A stretch of 64,000 nt of DNA, taken from assembly GCA_013399895.1 (NCBI GenBank), contig VXBA01004176.1, positions 679,751 to 743,750 of the forward strand, in the 5' to 3' direction. Positions 25,301-36,710 of this stretch are shown piece by piece. The translations under genes and the position numbers were made by a program. The notes beneath the pieces are model-generated. The model worked only from the letters and a program-made list of their open reading frames with translations, made no database searches and was not told the DNA's origin. This DNA comes from Serilophus lunatus. Its lineage: Eukaryota; Chordata; Aves; Passeriformes; Eurylaimidae. Numbering within the stretch: position 1 is the stretch's first letter; every line of letters begins with the position of its first letter.

Positions 25301-25760
25301 CCTCTATTCCACAGCACACACCTAGGAGTCCTTGGGTACTGGTTTATTAGCATTCCCCAAAGTAGATTGGAGCAGGCGGTTACCAGAACCTTTATCAATT
25401 GCTCCCGAAGGCAATGGAATTTATTGCTGAATGCCATTAAACCAGCGAGGTCTGTAAATATGGTTAAAGGCACAAAGATACTCTTGTTTTCCAAAGCTTC
25501 TCGCTCAGTTTAAATGAGCTTTGTGAATTGGTCTCTCTTTTTCTCTCACTCTTTCGCACGCAGGCTTGTTGAGGCGCTCCTAAAGAAAGACTCTGTATTA
25601 ACCTATAGTGCATTAAGCACAGTTCTGCTGTTAATCAAAGCTCTTACAGCAATATACGCTGCTGCAGCGCTGCTCCGGCACAGGCACGGACGGCTGTGTG
25701 GAAGTTGCCGAGTGCAGCACTCCACTTTGCACTTATTTCCTAACCTTTCATGATTTTCCC
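25301..25760. promoter_or_regulatory. Candidate conserved non-coding element
   Basis: A complex, non-repetitive block with homeodomain-type TAAT/ATTA cores, a CCATTAAACC motif and several retained CpGs (CTCCCGAAGG, CAGCGAGG, TTCTCGCTC, CGCACGCAGG, GCAGCGCTGCTCCGGCAC) in otherwise AT-rich surroundings. There is no convincing exon: a 3'-splice-like CTCTTTCGCACGCAG occurs at 25548-25562, but the sequence after it encodes no recognised protein. Calling it regulatory is inference from sequence character only. Confidence 0.25.
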
Positions 25761-28700
25761 TTACTAAAAGATTTCCTCGTTCTCATCCAGCCTCAGAAAT
25801 CCCCTGCTCAGATGATATAAGGTGTAAGTGGTGATTTTACATCCATACTGTGTCCCCAGTAGCATCCCAAGAGCATTTCTCTCCTCGCTTCCTTTGCCAC
25901 GTTGGTCTCCCATGGCCACCTCCACCCTGCCGGTGGCAGAGGCACTCCTGCCCAGTGGCTAACTCCAGGAGACTTGTTCTAGAGGCAACTGTATCCATCC
26001 CAGCACTCCGACAATTTTCGAAGACCAGCACAACATAAGATCACTCTCAACTCCATCACCACAATGCTAATTACCTACTTAAGCCTCCAGAACAAAGTAT
26101 GCTGTACTCGGATGTGTACGCCGTAATTACAAGGTATCCCTCACCACTCCTGCTGTAAGACCCATTAATAGTATTTCATTTAATACGTATCAGGCTCTCC
26201 TCATTTCTGATAAATTTAATATGTATCAGGAACAACATACAAGTTAATATTTTGCTCATAAAATTCTAACATGCTTGTTGTTTATGTCAATGAAACAGTG
26301 ACAAGCAATATGCATTTTCTAAAAACTGTAATTTGATAAAGCTATCACAGTATGAGCAAATGTCAGACCACAAACAAATAGGAATAAAAAATATGACTAG
26401 TTAGTGAACAACGTTGTTTTAGGGCTTATCTTAATAAATAAGGTATTGATCTTGCCCATTTAGGCTCTTCCTTCATCCATGTTTTGCTCCTCAGTGAAAT
26501 GAACTTAGTGATCTCCACTCATTCACCAGGAAAATATTATTTGCCAAATACAGGAAAATAACTGTTTTAAAAAATTATACTAACAGTCCTCATGAACTGG
26601 GGATCTTCAGTCTCCCCAGGTCAAATGTGACAGTTCCATCCCAAGTCAACAGACTAAAGCTACTTGTTCAAGGGAAGAATCTGGTCCTCCTCTCTTAGAA
26701 ATGACCTTTAAACTTCAGTTGCAGTGATAAAAGACTAGATCGTGACTTGAGATACGTCTTTGACTTCATCAGAGTAGGGTGAGATAAATATGGGCATAAA
26801 AACGGGATCTGAAGTCAGGACATATTTCCTTGGTTTTCCATACAGGTTTTGAGGTGCTGATTTCTTGGAGAGAACGAAGGGGACAACTCAGGACAGCTAC
26901 ATAAATATTTGGATAGATGGGATCCCAAGCACTTCATGTCATGTCATATAATCTATCAGAATTACCTAATCTGCTTATTCACAGATGATAAAAAGCATGA
27001 ATCATTTTTTAGACTGAACAATTCTTACTGAACCCAAGATGAGTTTGGCTTCTCAACGGACCTCACAAATACTAAGGTTGATTCTCAGTATCTGCTTCAA
27101 TAAAGTGATAGTGGAACAATCTGAGTATTTATCCCCAGAAGAAATATCCCAGGCTGGGGAGAAGACATATCACATGTGGTCCACTACAGCACTGCTCCAG
27201 CTGCACCCAGGTTACACCAGGATAAGACCGGGCTGGTAGGTAATACAGAGGGACAAATATGGCCCATACCTTATCACTGATGCAAAAAGCAACAGATAAC
27301 AAAACTCTCTGGTGGTTTTTCAATGTGAAACTGAAAGACAGATTGTAAACGTGCAAAGGTGCAAATTACAGTTTAGAGAAAGACTTTCCTGCTGAGGGAC
27401 GTATATCTCACTACTATCTTCTTGTAGTGTTTTCTCAGAACAAACGACACCAACCACAGCGGTTGAATGCACAGCGAGCTCAGCACGAGAGGACTTGATG
27501 CTCAGTAAAACAGCTTGGCCAGATTAATCAAGGGTTCTTCTGTAGCATGATTGTGATCAATTTTGAAGCCATATCAAAGATATGATAGCACTTAAATTTT
27601 AAAAAGACAGAGAAAGAAAGTCTAACATACCCACTCAAAATAATTTCCTAGTTGCTGTCACAGAAAGCATGAAAGTTCTCTATATTATTAAAAAAACCCA
27701 CAAAACAACCAAAGAAAAAAGCAAACCAAAATTACTCCCCATTGCCATATGTTTGTTTATTTTGATCTTTTGATGATGGTCAGCTGCTTGTACTCTGCTG
27801 TTTTCCCTGATAATCAATTTTCTTTGTTGCTTTTGCAAGGTTTTTATGTTGAATGGTAAAAAGAGAATGATTGTGAGACAAAAAGTATTTTTAAATTTTT
27901 TGAGGAAAAAGGTATGATTAAAAATAGGGTTAGGATTAGGTAGACTTTGAAATTGCTGCACAGAATCACAGCACCTGTGTTCCTTTTATGTGAACTGGTA
28001 ATATATGGGTTTTTTAACACCCTTTGAGTGAAATCGGTCTTTTCTACCCACTCAAAAATCAATAGATTTTACAGAATTGAAATAGGAGGGGAATCCAAAC
28101 CTTTCTCATTCGTTTGATATACATATATGTCATAGTTTTATTTTCAATGTATAATAAACATTTTCCTGCTCTCAGACTTTAAATAGAGCCTGCTGACTGT
28201 AGGTTTTGCCTATGAGATAAGCTGAGTATCTACACTGACATAAATTGGATGTTTGGAAACAGAATGAAATAGAAAGGGAGTTCAAATATTTGAAAGTTTC
28301 TTTTAAAATCGCTGTTTACATACACATGAAAGAAGGTGTTGAATTGGATTAAGTGTGAAGAAAGTCTTCCTTAAATACTGAAGGCATTAGTTCCATTTTA
28401 TATAGCATAGCTGCTCCACGATACTCAAATTATAACTTTGATGAAGCATTCTGCAAAATTTTTCTGTCAATAAGATATGGCAGAAAATGCTCCACCTTGA
28501 GGAAAAACTTCAGTCTTTTTAAAAACATTAAACCAGACAACAAATCTTTGTGTAACAGATTTAGGGGACCAGATGTTAAACTTATAAATCAGCACTGCTT
28601 TAATGCATTCTGTGAAGCTCCAACAATTTACATGCACTGAGAGATGGACTGTGTTATTGTTGAAATATTTAACTCTAGAAATACTGTAAAAAGTCTTTTA

Positions 28701-31700
28701 AATTTTGGGACACATTGACAGATTTTTAATCAGAGAGAGGTTTTCTTTCCACAATATGATTCATCATTTTGTAGTCTTTGGTGGTTACTCAATCTGTAAA
28801 GGTGATCTGTGTATCTTCAGAGCTTTTTCTTTGTTATAAAGTGTACTTTTACTCAAAATATTCTATTGCTTTCAATGAACTAACCTTGTTACCTTAAAAC
28901 CATGGCTAAGTAGTTAATGTCTTTTTAAACAGTGATTTCATAGAGTATTGGAGCCTGAAGCAGATATTCTCCCACTTTATCTTCTGGGGACACAGTAACA
29001 ACCTGAACTGAGTCCCAGCTTTGGGTGAGATTTATCGCCAAATATTTAATACTGATTAGTAAATATTTTGGACCAAAAAACCCTACCCCAATGATGAAAG
29101 AAATAACCTCTGTCAGGAATATTTTGATGTTCATTGCCATTTCTTCAGCAAGAAAGCTTTAATTAAAAAAGTTATTACACTAGTGGTTCTCAGGTTGAGT
29201 GAACATTTATATTGGGATCAGTAGGACTTTGATATGGAAATTTTAAAGGAATGGCTTGTTTTAAGGAACCTGCACTCATTCCACTAAATTATTTCACCTT
29301 TAAAAGGACAAATATTTGGAAAGTTTCCCGTTGTCATCTCAACAACGATAGAAACTTTGCAGCTCTTAGCTATAAACTCTGAACTCCTCCTGGTTTGGTA
29401 ATACAGACAAAATATCCTCTGTTAAACACGTGAAAAGAAATAATAAATCTCTTGAAATTATCTTAGTTATCTTTTTCTACTGGAGCAGGAGGCTCAGTTT
29501 TCACAGATCCCCAACTCTATTACAATCAGATGCTGATTTTGTGAAAACTGGCACAAATGAGATGACTACCTTGGGGTAAATAAAAATCCGAACACAGAAA
29601 CAAGCTCAAATAGACAATATCCCAATAAATTTCACATTGACACCAAAACCTCTGGACATTCCATATCAAAATACCAGAAACAGAAAAAAGTTAAAATAAT
29701 AATTATAATAATAAAAAGACTAGGGAATGTGGGCATGTTTAAAGATTAAAAGTAGAAACCAGCAGAGATATTACAATGGCAAAAAGTCATTACACAAGAC
29801 AAAAAGTGGTGTTCTCAGTTCACTTCAGACTGAAATGAGGAGCTGATCTTTTCTACAACCTTTGTGAGCAGCAGCCTTTGCTCAGGCACCTAACGAAGGA
29901 AAAGTTCCCCATGATTTACTGATGTCTTACACAGTAATTCTCTGCTGAAAGTATCCGTTTCTTTAATTAAAAAAAATCTAGTTTTCAAACTAAAAAAGTC
30001 AGATTTTCTTCTTGAAGCATGTCCTCCGCTGAATGTGTTAAGTTGAAAATTAGAGCATGTTAAACAACTTTGGGCAATAAATCAGAAGGGAGGAACAGCG
30101 TGAGGCAGAACCATGACACATTGTGAGTGAGTCAGGCTCTTTTAGATACACTCTTTGAAACAGGTCAAGAAGCATTTTTAAAAAACAGAGTAAAGCAATC
30201 TATTTCCAATTCCTGTCCTCAAATGTGCTAAATAATTCAATGTCCAACTCTTCCCTTACAGGTCATGGACACAACTTGTACATCCCCATGTGAGAAGGCA
30301 TTTTTGCAAAGCCACGAAAACTCTCGCTCGTTTGAGTTGAAAAATTACCCCACAATGCTGGGTTCTCTAATGATTTTCACATCACATAAACATAGTTTAT
30401 GGAGAAAGAGTTGCTACAAAACTACCTAGGAAACACTCAAGGTCTCACAGTGAACCTGTCGCTGCCCAGGTGGATTTCAAATCTGTGGGCACTTGCTGGT
30501 GCTCCTGTGGATGGGCTTGGCCATGGATTGGCCTTGGAGAAAGACTCCAGCATACTGCACCCTAAGACACCAATAAACACGAAAATATCTCCTCTCTCTC
30601 CAGAGGGGCCTAAGTTATTATTTAAATTCACTTTCCCTTGTCTTCTCAGAATAATCCTATTGCTGCAGCTAAAATCTTACGGTTTTTTTAGATCAAACTT
30701 TGTATTTTAAAACAAAAAGTGTAACAGCCCAGTTCCTTAATAAACCCCATCAATATGGATCCTCCAGTCCCTTTTAGCATTTGGAGAAATCTGTGCTCAT
30801 AAATCCTGTTGCAGGACAGGGACGCAAAGGCTAATGTCTCTCTCTCTACTGTTCCTTTTCCTAGTTGTGTGGAGAGAAATATGTAATTCCAGAGTGCTGT
30901 GGCAGCATTAAACCACAGCTTTTCACACCATTTATTGCCTTTATTAACCATAATCTTGCAGAGAGTGTTAAGGTAAGTGGTAAATTGTTTAATGGCAGTT
31001 TAATACTCTGCACATACTCATAACAGACATTTTACTTGCTTTTAATTGATGTAGCTGCTAGCTTTGTTAAACTCTCCAGGAGAGTAGTTCTCACTGGGAA
31101 TGAGCCTCCTAGAAAGTATCAGTTTGCAAAAACACAATAGTTTGAGCAATAATTGTGCAGAAAGAGACTTCTGGATTTCTTTGCAGTTGAATAAGAGCGT
31201 TTTGTTTCACTCTTCTATAACGCAACATCGTGTGTCTAAACGATAGTCAAACTTTGCAAACAGCTAAATAAAGAAATACATGGGGTAAGTAATTTTTAAG
31301 ATGGAATTTGGACTAGAAGATTTTAACCCATCAAAACATTTTTATAGCTATGAGCACATAAAAATAAAATTATGTAGGATAAGTTCTGGTGTTACTTAAA
31401 CAGTAGCTTTCAGCAGTCATAAAATATGTGGTGTTAAATTATTTTCCACTTATAAATCAGCTGGCTCTGGTCTGTACACTAGCACAAGCTTTAGCTGGTT
31501 TCTGGCTTCTTTCTGGCCTTCTCATAACTCCATTTAACCCTGAATGAAATGCTGCTGGCATGGCACTGAGCCCCAACTATCATAACTAAAAATACATGTA
31601 AGTCTAGAAAGAGCACATAGAAAATGAATGCAATCAGTAAATAAAATTAAAGGCCAATCAAAAAAAATCTCTGTCATTCCATTGGGCCAACCATGCCTCC

Positions 31701-32399
31701 TGTTTGGTGGGGGGAAAAAAAAGGTAATCTCCTGAAAAATTAACTTTTAGATTTTTCTTAAGCCTGTAAAAATAGTAGAGGATCTGAAGGTGCGTCTCAG
31801 CAGGTTTTGCCTGCCTGTCTAGCACTGAGACTTTTTGCTTGATCAAAGAATACATGACAGTGAACGGATCTATGCTTGTAAATATCAAACGGTTTGATCA
31901 TGCTAAAAGACTTTATTGAAGTTTCCCACTTTTTAATCAAACAAGAAACATCCACCTCCAGTAGCCATAAAAATAAGTCTGCTATGATATTAGAATTAAA
32001 GAAAGTACGGAATGAGACTTGCAGAGAAGTGGTTTTCTTACCATAATATGAGACTTCCATTAATGTCATGTTTATAGGCTGAGAGAAAACTGCAACCCTT
32101 ATTATTTTACCATAACACAATATAAAAAGGGTTTGATTACAATTTAGTCCACAATGGCCCAAAAGAAATAAGTCATGTTCACACAAGCAGACTTCTAAAA
32201 TAAAATTAAAAACATGATAATGAAATGAATACATCACTGACTTGGTTTGTTTTGGGGTTTTTTTCCTCCTGCTTTATGGTGAAATCCACAGCATCAAAAT
32301 CTGCAACTGGCCCATAGAGAGGTTTTCTATACTATTTCTGTCGCTTAGTATGATAATTTTACCAAAAAAAAAAAAGTTAAAATGCCATTCTGAATGAAC
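25761..32399. other. Non-coding AT-rich sequence
   Basis: About 6.6 kb of unique, AT-rich DNA with poly-A/T patches (for example 27686-27725, 29690-29715, 32361-32375). Open frames are short and unsupported. I see no CR1 or MIR copy, which makes this the longest stretch without a recognised repeat in the window. Confidence 0.5.
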
Positions 32400-33020
32400 A
32401 CACGGAGCTCTGAATAAAAAGAGCCAATAATTTACAGTAAGATGATAAGAGTGTAATATTGCTTTAATATAATGTATTAATGAAAATTGCCATTGTAAGA
32501 TAGATAAGACCTAATAATATAAGTCTCATTGTGTTCTGTGAGTTGGAGGCTTTGGTAAGTTATATGTTTGTGCTGTGTGGCTGGTGTGAAGCCTGACACA
32601 AATTTGAAGACTTGCCGTTTCCAATGCCACCGGGGTTCTGATTTTATTTTCCCTGGAAAAACACAGGCAAGCACTTTCCTGCTCTGTCAGGTATTTCTGT
32701 TCTCCTCTGCCATCTCCTGCCAGCTGCAGAGTTTATGAAAACATGTTTTCATTATTTTTAATGCCATTTAATACATTAATTTTCATCCCACTTCATACAT
32801 AGAGCGAATTAGATTTTTAAAAACGTCTCTGTGGCTTTTTTTAGTCTCTATTCTTTAACATACTGGCATTTTTTAAATGGGCAATGGGGTGATACGGGCA
32901 GATTAATTTCTTGCCCTCATTTTTATGCCAGGGTATCTCAGCATCGCTGTGTAGTGTTCCTGCCGCTTCTGTGAGCATCCTGTGTTTGCAACGATGAGGA
33001 CTTGCACCCCTGTTTATTAA
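32400..33020. promoter_or_regulatory. Candidate conserved non-coding element
   Basis: A unique block with many TAAT/ATTA cores (GTATTAATG, TACATTAATTTTC, GATTAATTTC), E-box-like words (CAGCTGCAG) and a scattering of CpGs. It lies about 1.8 kb on the 3' side of the CNPY1 exon at 34828-34924. No frame or repeat explains it. Regulatory function is a guess from composition and position. Confidence 0.22.
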
Positions 33021-34827
33021 ATGGAAGCTTGTTTATCTGTGCTAATTGCCAGGAAGAAAACTAAACTACTTTCCCCTCTGTGGACCACTATTTATAGCCA
33101 GGAAGAGCAGCCCTGCACATATGCAGGGGGGTATTTGTGTGAAGGAGGTGAGCGTGTGGTTACAGCAATCTCGTCTGCCATAAGTGAGGAAATTATCTTG
33201 CTGATACAAGAAGGCTGCATGAGCACACTGTGGGTTTTGAACCCAAAATGTGATTTCAGAGGTGGGGAGGGAGGAGGAACTTCTGAGCATATCCAGGAAA
33301 AAAAATAAAAAAAGATATTTTTAACAGTGCAGACTTAGATATCAATATTTTGCTCGCTCTTTCAGAAAATATTTTTACAGAGTTACTGAAGACGCACAAA
33401 ACTGCAGTTTGTTCTCCAAAAGGGTCACAGGCTGTTATGTGAGGAGGAAAGTAGATTTATCTCAGTCTCCTCTTCTCTGAGAAAATCAGTCTGGAAGATG
33501 ATGATTTTTCTACACTACCCCACAGACCATTGTGAGTTTTGGTTCTGAAACGTCTAGAAAGTTTTTCTGTGCAAAACCCACTACCAGAAACCCTATCATT
33601 CCTCCATTTTGGAGGAAGCATGTTGTTTTAAAATAATTTACTACTCAGTGTGTCTGTTCCGGCACGACAGAGAGTCGCCCTATCATGGTTGATGTGACAA
33701 GTAAGAAATATTTCTAATAAATCAAATTTGTTCTGGAAAGTTTATTTTTTTTTTTGAGATTATTTGTTCAGGAAGATTAGAGAGAGAACTTCGTGTCATA
33801 ACAGACAGAGTTCTCCACTGTTCCAAATTATGTGTATTAAATAAGTATTACAAATACCCTGATGCTTAAAAGTATACAAATTTATATCTAAGAACTTCTT
33901 TTCCAACTCCTAGTACTTTTTATGGGCCCCATTTCTTACATCCCAAGTAATATTTACAGCTTTTAAATCTCAAACCCACACACCAATATTTACAAGTGTT
34001 GATTCAGAGATCGATATTTTCATGCATATCTTTGCACTAAAGGCAGCATGTTGAGGAAGGATAACACCACTTCATTTGTAATCTTATGGTACTTAGTGCC
34101 TTATTTTATGTGCTTTATAGCTTCAGAAATAAAAATAAAAGTTTAAAAAAACCACACCACTGAAAATGAAGGAAAGAAATAGAAGGATGGAGGAATATCT
34201 TAAATAAGCTTAAGGAAGCACTTCCTTATTTTATCAGGATTGAAAAGAGGCCTTGCTTATTTGGAATTATATATTTTACAGAGAAAGAAAACATTAAACA
34301 TTTATAAAATACATTCTCTCTAGCAGGTGATGGCAGTGGGCTGGCCATCCCTTCTAAGGACAACTCTTGTCAGATGGCAATGAAGAGTTCACCTAAAAAT
34401 GAACAGCACATTTCTAACCCTGTCCTCTCGTGGCTCCCTGTTCAGTTTAGTGGCTGCAATTAGCAATTAAACAAGAGAAACAAATGCCTGTATTTTGTTG
34501 CAAGAGGGTTAGTTTCATTTCTGACCTGGAAATGACAGCACAAACACACCGGCAGCAAAAAATGATGTAACACCAGGAGGAAAACACACCACGGTAGCTG
34601 GGATGCTCAAATTATGCTACATTAATATGCACGAAAGAATTAAAAGAATTAATGGCCTTTAAGAAAGGGGAGGTTTGTTGGTTTGCTTTTTTTAAAATAA
34701 AGCCATGTAGTGTCATTGCTTATTCAATAACAGCCCACTTCTCCTCCAAAGCAGTACGCTGGGTTTGAAAAAAACACCCAACCCCACACGGCTGTAGAGA
34801 GAGCACATGTTACATCAGACACAGTAC
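33021..34827. other. Non-coding sequence 3' of the CNPY1 exon
   Basis: This would be the intron after the exon at 34828-34924. I searched by eye for the expected last CNPY1 exon, which encodes an acidic 'DLCE..' segment ending in a KDEL-like tetrapeptide, and did not find it. Frames at 33021-33308 (both strands) resemble nothing known. Confidence 0.45.
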
Positions 34828-34924
34828 CTGATTTTTCACTGCACAGCTTGTCAGCTAGATAGTCTGCCTCTTGGGCGATAAGTGAGAATATTTCATCTTC
34901 ATACTCCTCTATGATACTTTCCCA
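34828..34924 (-). CDS. CNPY1: CNPY1 exon (canopy FGF signalling regulator 1), partial, probably in a broken gene
   Basis: Canopy proteins are small saposin-like ER proteins with three disulphides and a C-terminal KDEL-like retrieval signal; CNPY1 was described as a positive regulator of FGF signalling at the midbrain-hindbrain boundary in zebrafish. This 97-base exon is flanked on the minus strand by a CTTACAG acceptor and a GTACTG donor. It translates in phase 0 as 32 codons plus one base: it begins WESIIEEYEDEIFSL, continues IAQEADYLADKLC and ends SEKS. I recall almost the same segment in mammalian CNPY1; CNPY2 differs more ('EFFSREADNVKDKLC'). Ending after one base fits the next residue being Asp, as expected (SEKS|DLCE). 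Oddity: the first residue is Trp (TGG) where the family has the Cys of 'FAC'. The preceding exon (about 36711-36866) carries disabling lesions, so this exon is probably not translated as part of a normal protein. The final exon was not found. Confidence 0.8.
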
Positions 34925-34961
34925 CTGTAAGGATGAAAAAAGGAGGATACTCGTACTGTGC

Positions 34962-35008
34962 TTTTTTTTTTTTTTNNNNNNNNNNNNNNNNNNNTTTTTT
35001 TTTTTTTT
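34962..35008. other. Assembly gap inside a poly-T tract
   Basis: T14 (34962-34975), then 19 N (34976-34994), then T14 (34995-35008). The gap sits in a homopolymer only 38 bases upstream of the CNPY1 exon's acceptor. The real length is unknown; the missing part may be longer than 19 bases. Confidence 0.97.
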
Positions 35009-35701
35009 AAAAGCTAGAAATAAGGGCAGCTACGAGGAGCCCTCAGCTCACTCTGCTCTCCCTGCCCTATGCAGCGTGGGGATGAATGGAGACTGCCTGG
35101 GTATCCATGCTACCAAATATTACCCAACTTCATGCCCAGCCTCACTGTTGTTTCAAAACCACATTCATGGGTTGGGGAGGTGGCGGGGGGAAACCACTCC
35201 AAAAGACATTTCATTCGGTTAAGGACCCCCCCTTCCTCCCCCCCCTCCTGCCTATTTCAGCACACACTCACGGAGGAGGCACTCGAAATTTAAATAAAAC
35301 AAGCCCATTTTGTAGTCTGATATTAGTGGTCATGATGTGCAATAAATACAGCTCCCTGGCCTTTGCAGATGCAGCTCTGATTTCAGTAGAGATACAGCAG
35401 TTGACAGCAGTGAGCTGCTGAGACCCCCTCACCCCAGCATTTGGGGAGTTGCTGGGAATTCACCTCAATGTCACAAAATGGGTCTCTGTTCCCCTGGGAT
35501 GCGTGGGTAAGTGCAGGTCCAAGGTGCTGCACGACCCAGCCTGATGCTTGGCACCTTGTAGGAAGTCAGAGAGTATATTAGGAGGAAATGCCTGTGTCCA
35601 AAATCCAGCCTTCAAGCCATAAACAAGGGGAAGCCCTTTAACATGGGTGGAGAAAAACCATACTGGAATAAAATCTGCTTGGTGGAAGTCATGCTCAGTA
35701 T

Positions 35702-35702
<1 letters not shown>

Positions 35703-35745
<43 letters not shown>
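35703..35745 (+). repeat. (CA)n microsatellite
   Basis: An uninterrupted CA dinucleotide repeat of about 21 units, followed by GTGCGTGCG. This class is usually length-polymorphic. It lies in the presumed CNPY1 intron and creates artificial HT or CV repeats in translated frames. Confidence 0.97.
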
Positions 35746-35750
<5 letters not shown>

Positions 35751-36710
35751 TGCGCAAAAAAAGGCCCTTTGCTGTGCTTGACTAAAAAACTCAAAGCAAT
35801 ACCTGCCAGGACACGCAATAACCACGAGCTGGCAGTGGCTGAGGCAGAGCTGTGCCTGTGCTCCTCTCTGGCTCATTGGCCTGCTTCTTTCAAGTTCTTA
35901 ACTGCTCAAAAGGCCACGGCCAGCACAACCCCTTGGCATTTTGAGGGGGTCTTGCTTTCTTTTTTTTCTTCATACTTTCCACAAGAGTTAAACAATTAAG
36001 GAAAATATCCCCAAGGCATTAAAAAAACCCCCAACAAACAAAACAAAGAGCAAAATACATATTTGAAGAAGGCACTGCCACAAGGCCAGGCAGAGCATCT
36101 CGGTGTTTTTAGCAGAATTAGCTGAGAAAAACCCATCCATACGTCACAAGGCCTAAGGAAAAAAAAAAGAGATGACATCCCTCCCCTCCTCCCCTAATTT
36201 GTCCATAAATATTTGAAACTCCAGTTAGCAATCTGGATTTTAGCCACTAGTACAATTCCCTTATTTCCCGCACATAAATCAGCAGAGGTATTTTTTTCTG
36301 GGAAATGCTGATTTATATTTAATCACTTAGAAAATAAAATCCACGAGTAAAATGTAGTTTTGAACTCTCGAAGTTTAGGAAATTTGTAACATACAAAGCA
36401 TCTGGTCTAATCCATGGGCTACTTCTGCAAGTGGCATGCCTTTTGTAAATGCTTTATTCATATTTATGAAGCCCTAAATAGATCCAAATACATTTCTAAA
36501 TAACATTATAAAGCATTTGACAAAATGCAGTGTTATCATCAAATACTCAGCCAGTTTCTGGGAGGAACCAGTATGAAGTAAGTTAAAATATGGCAAGAAT
36601 CTTAAAACAAGGCACGATCTGCATGAATTTCCTAGTGACGAGAAAGTGTGGGCATATTGGCACAGCTTTGGCTGGAAAATAAAAGGTTACTCATTTGTTA
36701 TGTTGGCCTG

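Larger units (their letters stand above)
34925..36710 (-). other. CNPY1: Probable CNPY1 intron
   Basis: Sequence between the two recognisable CNPY1 exons. It contains the N gap inside poly-T (34962-35008), C-rich runs near 35225-35247, the (CA)n microsatellite at 35703-35745 and a unique AT-rich block at about 36180-36600. Minus-strand frames across the microsatellite (35460-35876) are products of the repeat, not genes. Confidence 0.55.

Noticed and set aside
34911..35222. Plus-strand frame running through the N gap
   Set aside because: It includes unknown bases and homopolymer-derived phenylalanines, and it starts inside the antisense CNPY1 exon.
35460..35876. Frames containing long HT or CV repeats
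   Set aside because: They are direct translations of the (CA)n microsatellite at 35703-35745.
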